From Bacteroidota bacterium (lineage in GTDB: Bacteria; Bacteroidota; Bacteroidia; Flavobacteriales; Weeksellaceae): DNA of 11,937 bases. The DNA is taken from assembly GCA_023448955.1 (NCBI GenBank), contig JAEXJU010000212.1:1-11937 (forward strand), in the 5' to 3' direction. The position numbers and the translations under genes were made by a program. A model generated the notes under the pieces. That model ran no database searches and was not told the DNA's origin. It worked only from the letters and a program-made list of their open reading frames with translations. Of this stretch, positions 7,785 through 11,937 are shown one piece after another (the stretch's first letter is position 1; each line of letters begins with the position of its first letter).

Positions 7785-7937
7785 GCCTCAGAGAGGCGAA
7801 CTGTTAATAGAACTCAAAGAACAATCTCAATTCAAGCTCCGTAGGAGCGGACTTAGACATTACTAAAACAGATCGTTCCTACGGAACTTCTGTAAAACGA
7901 ACCAATAAAATCTATTAACAGTTAGTCTCTACGAGAC
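7785..7937. repeat. 153-bp nearly symmetrical element with four mini-hairpins
   Basis: Four 13-nt hairpins (5-bp stem, 3-nt loop) occur at 7785-7797 (GCCTCAGAGAGGC), 7836-7848 (GCTCCGTAGGAGC), 7875-7887 (GTTCCTACGGAAC) and 7925-7937 (GTCTCTACGAGAC). The outer two are each flanked on the inner side by 3 nt and then a 10-bp arm, CTGTTAATAG (7801-7810) and its exact reverse complement CTATTAACAG (7912-7921). The outer pair centres on 7861 and the inner pair on 7861.5, so the whole is a head-to-head doublet of a two-hairpin unit. The third hairpin is extended by ACAGA/TCTGT. It fills most of the 199-bp gap between pump and outer-membrane genes. From memory, hairpins of the type GYCCCGTAGGGRC recur between genes in Bacteroidetes genomes. 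It resembles a REP doublet (BIME/REPIN) in architecture; the family name is not established here. Confidence 0.75.
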
Positions 7938-7956
7938 AATTAAAAAATAAAGTAAT

Positions 7957-9405
7957 ATGAATAGTTTTTTTATTAATCATAAAAACAAAATCGCTTTGAT
8001 TGCTTTGTCTCTTGCTTTGGCAAGCTGTAAAGCACCAATGGCAACTAAAGTTCAGGATCGGGTAAAAGAGACTTTGCCACAGAATTTTGAGAATCAGACT
8101 GCTTCAGAAAATAATTCCGGAATCACGCCCTGGAAGCAATTTTTCACAGACCCGAATCTTGTGAATCTGATTGATGAAGCTTTGAAGAATAATCAGGAAT
8201 TAATGATTACGCTTCAGCAAATCGAAATCGCAAAAAGCGATGTGATGTACAAAAATGGAAAGCTAAGTCCGACTGTTGCTGCAAGATTAGGAGCCGGAAT
8301 CGAAAAAGTTGGTCGTTACACCAGTACAGGTGCCGGTGATGCTTCCACAGAAATGGAACCTGGAAAAGAAGTTCCTGAAAACCTGGGAAATTTTGAAGGC
8401 GGTTTGGTTGCTAACTGGGAAGTTGATATCTGGCATAAACTGAGAACTGAAAAACAAGCGGCTGTCGCTCATTATTTGTCAACAGTTGAAGGAAAGAATT
8501 TTGTTCTGTCAAGCCTGATTGCTGAAGTTGCAAATAATTATTATGAATTGTTGTCGCTTGATAATCAATTGGATATTATTCATCAGTATATGGATTTGCA
8601 GAAGAAAGCACTTGAAGTAGCAAAAATCCAAAAGCAGGCAATGGCTGCAACGGAGTTGGCTGTGAAAAAATTCGAGGCTGAGCTGGCAAAATCCAATGCG
8701 ACCGAATACGATCTGAAACAGCAAATCACGGAAAAGGAAAATCAAATCAATGCTTTATTAGGTCGTTATCCACAACCAATTGTGAGAACGAAAGAAAGCT
8801 TTATGTCGATTGTTCCGCAAACGGTTTATACAGGAATTCCGTCTCAGTTATTAGCCAATCGTCCTGATATCAAGCAAGCGGAATTGGAATTGCAATCTGC
8901 CAAACTGGATTTGGAAGCGGCAAGAAAGGAATTTTATCCAAGTCTGGAAATCAATGCTGCGCTTGGTCTGGAAGCTTTTAAGCCGAATTATCTTGTGAAA
9001 ATGCCGGAATCGATTGCTTACAGTCTGGTTGGAGAACTGGCTGGTCCGCTGATTAACAAAAGTGCGATTCAGGCCAATTTCAAATCGGCAGATGCGAAAC
9101 AAATCCAGGCTTTGTATGAATATGACAAAACCATCCTGAGCGCTTATCTCGATATTACGAATCAAATGTCGGCGATTAAAAACCTCGACAAATATTACGA
9201 AATGAAATCTCAGGAGGTCAAAGCGCTTGACCAGGGAATTGATATTGCCAATCAATTATTCAGAAATATGAGAGCGGATTATCTGGAAGTTCTGATGAAT
9301 CAGCGTGATGCACTAGACGCCAAAATGGAGCTCATCGAAGCGAAAGAAAGACAGCTAAGCACAGTTGTCAATATCTACAAAAGCTTAGGCGGCGGCTGGA
9401 AGTAA
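7957..9405 (+). CDS. TolC/OprM-like outer-membrane efflux lipoprotein (NodT type)
   Basis: Outer-membrane channel of the tripartite pump. The 482-residue protein has a lipoprotein signal peptide with a classic lipobox (LASC, Cys24) after a basic start and hydrophobic core. The mature part shows two outer-membrane efflux (OEP) repeats: long amphipathic Ala/Gln/Glu/Lys-rich helices around 60-260, the loop motif LLGRYPQ, and PSQLLANRPDIKQAELELQ opening the second repeat, with LEAARKEFYPSL and a C-terminal helical region. This is the layout of OprM/CusC/NodT proteins. Third gene of the operon; the gap from the pump gene is 199 bp and holds the four-hairpin element, so its expression may differ from the upstream genes. 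A strong terminator follows 25 bp after the stop. No break or frameshift is seen. Confidence 0.95.
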   Translation: MNSFFINHKNKIALIALSLALASCKAPMATKVQDRVKETLPQNFENQTASENNSGITPWKQFFTDPNLVNLIDEALKNNQELMITLQQIEIAKSDVMYKNGKLSPTVAARLGAGIEKVGRYTSTGAGDASTEMEPGKEVPENLGNFEGGLVANWEVDIWHKLRTEKQAAVAHYLSTVEGKNFVLSSLIAEVANNYYELLSLDNQLDIIHQYMDLQKKALEVAKIQKQAMAATELAVKKFEAELAKSNATEYDLKQQITEKENQINALLGRYPQPIVRTKESFMSIVPQTVYTGIPSQLLANRPDIKQAELELQSAKLDLEAARKEFYPSLEINAALGLEAFKPNYLVKMPESIAYSLVGELAGPLINKSAIQANFKSADAKQIQALYEYDKTILSAYLDITNQMSAIKNLDKYYEMKSQEVKALDQGIDIANQLFRNMRADYLEVLMNQRDALDAKMELIEAKERQLSTVVNIYKSLGGGWK

Positions 9406-9430
9406 ACCCAACACTAACTAATTATATGCG

Positions 9431-9466
9431 AATGCTCTCGGAAATTTTTCCGGGAGCATTTTTTTT
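9431..9466 (+). terminator. Rho-independent terminator of the efflux operon
   Basis: A 13-bp stem (9431-9443 with 9448-9460, one G-U wobble) and a 4-nt loop are followed by eight T residues (9459-9466). It lies 25 bp after the stop of the outer-membrane protein gene and separates the operon from ahcY. There is no matching A-run upstream, so it should act mainly on the plus strand. Confidence 0.93.
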
Positions 9467-9487
9467 AAAATTGATAAAAATCAGAAG

Positions 9488-9518
9488 TTTTATTTATTAA
9501 TATTTAATTGTAATTTTG
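9488..9518 (+). promoter_or_regulatory. promoter of ahcY (TTTT, 19 nt, TAATTTTG)
   Basis: TAATTTTG at 9511-9518 is an exact match to the Bacteroidetes -7 box TAnnTTTG. TTTT at 9488-9491, 19 nt upstream, is a 3-of-4 match to the -33 box TTTG. The predicted transcript starts near 9524, leaving a leader of about 30 nt, too short for a SAM or SAH riboswitch. The position also rules out the longer reading frame beginning at 9516, which would start inside the promoter. Confidence 0.75.
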
Positions 9519-9554
9519 CATTTTAAAATCAGAATTAAAAACGATTCATTACAT

Positions 9555-10868
9555 ATGAGTACAACAACACAATACATTCCTTACAAAGTAAAGGATATCG
9601 CCCTTGCAGAATGGGGAAGAAAAGAAATCACTTTGGCTGAAGCTGAAATGCCTGGTTTGATGGCAATCCGTGAAGAGTACGGTCCATCTCAACCATTGAA
9701 AGGTGCAAGAATTGCTGGATGTCTTCACATGACCATCCAAACAGCAGTTCTTATAGAGACTTTGGTAGCTTTAGGAGCTGAAGTTACTTGGTCTTCTTGT
9801 AATATTTTCTCTACTCAGGATCACGCTGCTGCTGCTATTGCTGCTGCAGGAATCCCTGTTTACGCTTGGAAAGGTCTAAATGAAGAAGAATTCGACTGGT
9901 GTATTGAGCAAACTATTTTCTTTGGCGAAGACAGAAAACCACTGAATATGATTTTGGATGATGGTGGAGATCTTACCAATATGGTTTTTGACAGATATCC
10001 TGAACTGACTGCAGGAATCAAAGGTCTTTCTGAAGAAACTACAACCGGCGTTCACAGATTGTACGAAAGAATGAAAAACGGAACTTTGGTAATGCCTGCA
10101 ATCAACGTGAATGATTCTGTTACCAAATCTAAGTTTGACAACAAATACGGTTGTAAAGAATCTGCAGTAGATGCTGTAAGAAGAGCAACTGACGTAATGC
10201 TTGCCGGAAAAAGAGTTGTAGTTTGCGGTTACGGAGACGTGGGCAAAGGAACTGCGGCATCTTTCAGAGGCGCTGGTTCTATCGTTACTGTTACAGAAAT
10301 TGATCCAATTTGTGCGCTTCAAGCTGCTATGGACGGTTACGAAGTAAAAAGATTGGATACTGTAGTAGATAATGCAGATATCGTAATCACAACGACAGGA
10401 AACTTCAACATTGTGAGAAAAGAGCATTTCCTTAAGATGAAAGATAAAACTATCGTTTGTAACATCGGTCACTTCGACAACGAAATTGATATGGCTTGGC
10501 TGAACGAAAACTACGGTCACACAAAATCCGAAGTGAAACCACAGGTAGATATCTACACAATTGAAGGGAAAGAAATCATCATTTTAGCAGAAGGAAGATT
10601 GGTAAACCTTGGTTGCGCAACTGGTCACCCAAGTTTTGTGATGAGTAACTCTTTCTCTAACCAAACTCTTGCTCAGATCGAACTTTGGAACAATTCAGAA
10701 GCTTACGGAAACGAAGTTTATATGTTACCTAAACATCTTGACGAAAAAGTAGCTGCACTACACCTTAAGAAATTAAGTGTAGAGTTGGAAACACTTTCTC
10801 CACAACAGGCAGATTACATCGGTGTGAAAGTGGAAGGACCTTTCAAACCGGAATACTATCGCTACTAG
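9555..10868 (+). CDS. ahcY: adenosylhomocysteinase (S-adenosyl-L-homocysteine hydrolase)
   Basis: NAD-dependent cytosolic enzyme that hydrolyses S-adenosylhomocysteine to adenosine and homocysteine, relieving product inhibition of methyltransferases and feeding the methionine cycle. From the ATG at 9555 (MSTTTQY) it has 437 residues, a normal length. Visible signatures: SCNIFSTQDHAAAAIA, substrate-site residues D136, E161, K191, D195, N196 and C200 (each five more than rat D131, E156, K186, D190, N191, C195), the NAD-binding GYGDVGKG at 225-232, GHFDNEID, and the C-terminal KPEYYRY whose Lys and Tyr contact the NAD of the neighbouring subunit in known structures. The tetramer is expected from the family. 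The upstream in-frame TTG at 9516 overlaps the -7 box and is rejected. The gene appears monocistronic, with its own promoter and a terminator at 10895-10926. Confidence 0.98.
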   Translation: MSTTTQYIPYKVKDIALAEWGRKEITLAEAEMPGLMAIREEYGPSQPLKGARIAGCLHMTIQTAVLIETLVALGAEVTWSSCNIFSTQDHAAAAIAAAGIPVYAWKGLNEEEFDWCIEQTIFFGEDRKPLNMILDDGGDLTNMVFDRYPELTAGIKGLSEETTTGVHRLYERMKNGTLVMPAINVNDSVTKSKFDNKYGCKESAVDAVRRATDVMLAGKRVVVCGYGDVGKGTAASFRGAGSIVTVTEIDPICALQAAMDGYEVKRLDTVVDNADIVITTTGNFNIVRKEHFLKMKDKTIVCNIGHFDNEIDMAWLNENYGHTKSEVKPQVDIYTIEGKEIIILAEGRLVNLGCATGHPSFVMSNSFSNQTLAQIELWNNSEAYGNEVYMLPKHLDEKVAALHLKKLSVELETLSPQQADYIGVKVEGPFKPEYYRY

Positions 10869-10894
10869 CCAATAGCTTTTAGCTAATAAAATAG

Positions 10895-10926
10895 AACGCT
10901 TCAGAATTTTTCTGGAGCGTTTTTTT
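10895..10926 (+). terminator. Rho-independent terminator of ahcY
   Basis: A 12-bp stem (10895-10906 with 10910-10921, one G-U wobble) and a TTT loop run into seven T residues (10920-10926). A smaller hairpin, TAGCT-TTT-AGCTA (10873-10885), lies between it and the ahcY stop codon. The design is very like the terminator at 9431-9466 (GAAYGCTY start, T-rich loop, GAGCRTT end). Confidence 0.93.
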
Positions 10927-10962
10927 ATGAATCTCTTAAGCACTCAAACCCTCAAACTCAAT

Positions 10963-11058
10963 CAGGAGCTATTTCCCGCTATCCGCTACTACTCCTCGCG
11001 CCATCGCTTTTCCAAGGCTTGCTGTGGGGTAACCGCTACTATCGGGGCTAGGGGTTTG
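10963..11058. repeat. GC-rich intergenic repeat-like block
   Basis: This stretch is clearly richer in G and C than the rest of the non-coding DNA and codes for nothing. It begins AGGAGCTATTTCCCGCTATC and ends near CTATCGGGGCTAGGGG. It contains a 9-bp direct repeat, CCGCTACTA, at 10983-10991 and 11033-11041. Its two ends are loosely inverted (CCCGCTAT near the left, CTATCGGG near the right). I recognise very similar ends from intergenic repeats scattered in Flavobacterium and Chryseobacterium genomes, where the centre varies, but this is from memory. It sits between the ahcY terminator and the pepD promoter. Confidence 0.6.
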
Positions 11059-11080
11059 ACTCCAAATTATCTTTTATTCC

Positions 11081-11111
11081 TTTGTTCTTCGTTATCGTTT
11101 CAGTAACTTGC
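11081..11111 (+). promoter_or_regulatory. candidate pepD promoter (TTTG, 19 nt, TAACTTGC)
   Basis: TTTG at 11081-11084 is a perfect -33 box, and exactly 19 nt later TAACTTGC (11104-11111) resembles the -7 box TAnnTTTG, missing its last two bases. The predicted start is about 20 nt before the pepD ATG at 11138. The spacing is ideal and the -7 box imperfect. Confidence 0.45.
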
Positions 11112-11137
11112 GACTTCAAAATAATTTCAAAAAAACA

Positions 11138-11937
11138 ATGGAATATTCACAGTTGGAACCAAAAGCGATTTGGAAAAATTTCGCAGCATTGAATGCGGTT
11201 CCGAGACCATCAAAAAAAGAAGAAAAAGTAATACAGTTTATAAAAGAATTTGGCGAAAAACTGGGATTGCCAACAAGAGTTGATGAGGCAGGAAATGTCA
11301 TCATCACAAAACCGGCAACCGCTGGAATGGAAAACCGGACGCCCATCGTTATGCAATCTCACCTCGATATGGTTTGCCAGAAAAATAACGATGTCGATTT
11401 TGATTTCGAAACCCAGGGAATCCAAATGTATGTAGATGGCGATTGGGTTAGAGCCAAAGGAACAACTTTGGGCGCAGACAACGGTTTGGGCGTTGCAACC
11501 ATTATGTCCATTCTGGAAAGTGATGAGATTGCTCATCCAGATTTGGAAGCACTTTTTACCATAGACGAAGAAACGGGAATGACTGGCGCTTTAGCTTTGA
11601 AACCCGGACAATTGAAAGGTGAAATTCTCTTAAATCTTGACACTGAAGAAGATGACGAAATAGATATTGGCTGTGCTGGCGGCGTAGATGTGACGGCTTC
11701 ATCTAAATTCGGTTTAGAAGATGCGATGGGCGAAATATTCAAAATTGAAATCAAAGGTTTGCAAGGCGGACATTCCGGAATGGACATCATAAAAGGTCTC
11801 GGAAATTCTAATAAATTGTTAGGAAGATTTTTGTTTTTAGGATTAGAAAATCAAATTCAGTTAATTTCTATCGATGGCGGAAGTCTCAGAAATGCGATTC
11901 CAAGAGAAGCCGTTGCTATTTTTTCCGTCAATAAATC
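11138..11937 (+). CDS. pepD: cytosol non-specific dipeptidase / aminoacyl-histidine dipeptidase (M20), 3'-truncated by window edge
   Basis: Di-zinc peptidase that cleaves a broad range of dipeptides in the cytosol. The frame is open from the ATG at 11138 (MEYSQLEPKAIW) to the last base: 266 codons of an expected roughly 485, so the lid part and the C-terminal His ligand lie outside. The M20 metal centre is visible: His75 and Asp77 (MQSHLDMV), bridging Asp114 (GTTLGADNG), catalytic Glu144 and ligand Glu145 (IDEETGMTGA), and Asp168 (LLNLDTEE). All are offset by exactly five residues from E. coli PepD H80, D82, D119, E149, E150 and D173. GLQGGHSGMDI (208-217) opens the lid/dimerisation domain. 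An imperfect promoter lies about 30 bp upstream. No sign of disruption in the visible part. Confidence 0.95.
   Translation, partial: MEYSQLEPKAIWKNFAALNAVPRPSKKEEKVIQFIKEFGEKLGLPTRVDEAGNVIITKPATAGMENRTPIVMQSHLDMVCQKNNDVDFDFETQGIQMYVDGDWVRAKGTTLGADNGLGVATIMSILESDEIAHPDLEALFTIDEETGMTGALALKPGQLKGEILLNLDTEEDDEIDIGCAGGVDVTASSKFGLEDAMGEIFKIEIKGLQGGHSGMDIIKGLGNSNKLLGRFLFLGLENQIQLISIDGGSLRNAIPREAVAIFSVNK

Noticed and set aside
7669..7866. 65-residue open frame overlapping the end of the RND pump gene
   Set aside because: It runs out of frame through the pump gene tail and into the hairpin element, with no promoter and no recognisable protein features.
7780..7952. ATAAAG at both sides of the four-hairpin element as a target-site duplication
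   Set aside because: The copies are not at equal distances from the element ends (one touches it, the other is 9 nt away) and the motif is common in this AT-rich DNA.
9516..9554. Longer N-terminus for ahcY starting at TTG 9516
   Set aside because: The TTG is part of the TAATTTTG promoter box, and the extra 13 residues are not typical of the family; ATG 9555 is the start.
9519..9554. SAH or SAM riboswitch upstream of ahcY
   Set aside because: The predicted leader is only about 30 nt and contains no structured element.
9876..10520. 214-residue open frame on the minus strand
   Set aside because: It lies wholly inside ahcY, whose protein is unmistakable; the antisense frame has no domain logic and is a by-product of codon bias.
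1..11937. A new defence, biosynthetic or other multi-gene system
   Set aside because: Every gene except the 126-residue membrane protein belongs to a well-known family, and their arrangement suggests only an ordinary tripartite efflux operon among metabolic genes.

Overview
The window reads as chromosomal DNA of a flavobacterium, most likely Chryseobacterium or a close relative (Weeksellaceae). This rests on the AT-rich composition, the lack of Shine-Dalgarno leaders, promoter elements of the Bacteroidetes type (TTTG/TTG, about 19 nt, TAnnTTTG), and protein sequences that look flavobacterial. The genus is an inference from recognition, not from a search.

Layout: (1) 1-2069, the 3' part of a FUSC-family membrane protein gene entering from the left edge. 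(2) 2045-2656, minus strand, an Sfp-type 4'-phosphopantetheinyl transferase whose end overlaps the FUSC gene tail-to-tail by 25 bp. (3) 2790-3170, a small two-helix membrane protein of unknown function behind a promoter with unusual 11-bp-spaced repeats. (4) 3383-9405, a complete three-gene RND (HAE1/AcrB-type) efflux operon: lipoprotein adaptor, inner-membrane pump and TolC-like outer-membrane lipoprotein, closed by a strong terminator at 9431-9466. (5) 9555-10868, S-adenosylhomocysteine hydrolase (ahcY) with its own promoter and terminator. (6) About 10963-11058, a GC-rich intergenic repeat-like block. (7) 11138 to the right edge, the first 266 codons of an M20-family cytosolic dipeptidase (pepD).

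The three RND proteins should assemble into one tripartite pump that exports small molecules from the inner membrane or periplasm to the outside; no regulator gene lies beside it. The flanking genes are metabolic: carrier-protein activation, the methyl cycle and peptide turnover.

No new enzymatic or defence system is visible. The unusual material is non-coding. A 153-bp nearly symmetrical element with four small hairpins (7785-7937) sits between the pump and outer-membrane genes. A long AT-rich inverted repeat (4470-4542) fills the adaptor-pump gap. The GC-rich block lies before pepD, and the tandem repeats lie before the small membrane protein. No gene-free stretch exceeds 300 bp; the longest, 10869-11137, is described through its parts. 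I saw no tRNA, rRNA, CRISPR array, insertion sequence or transposase.
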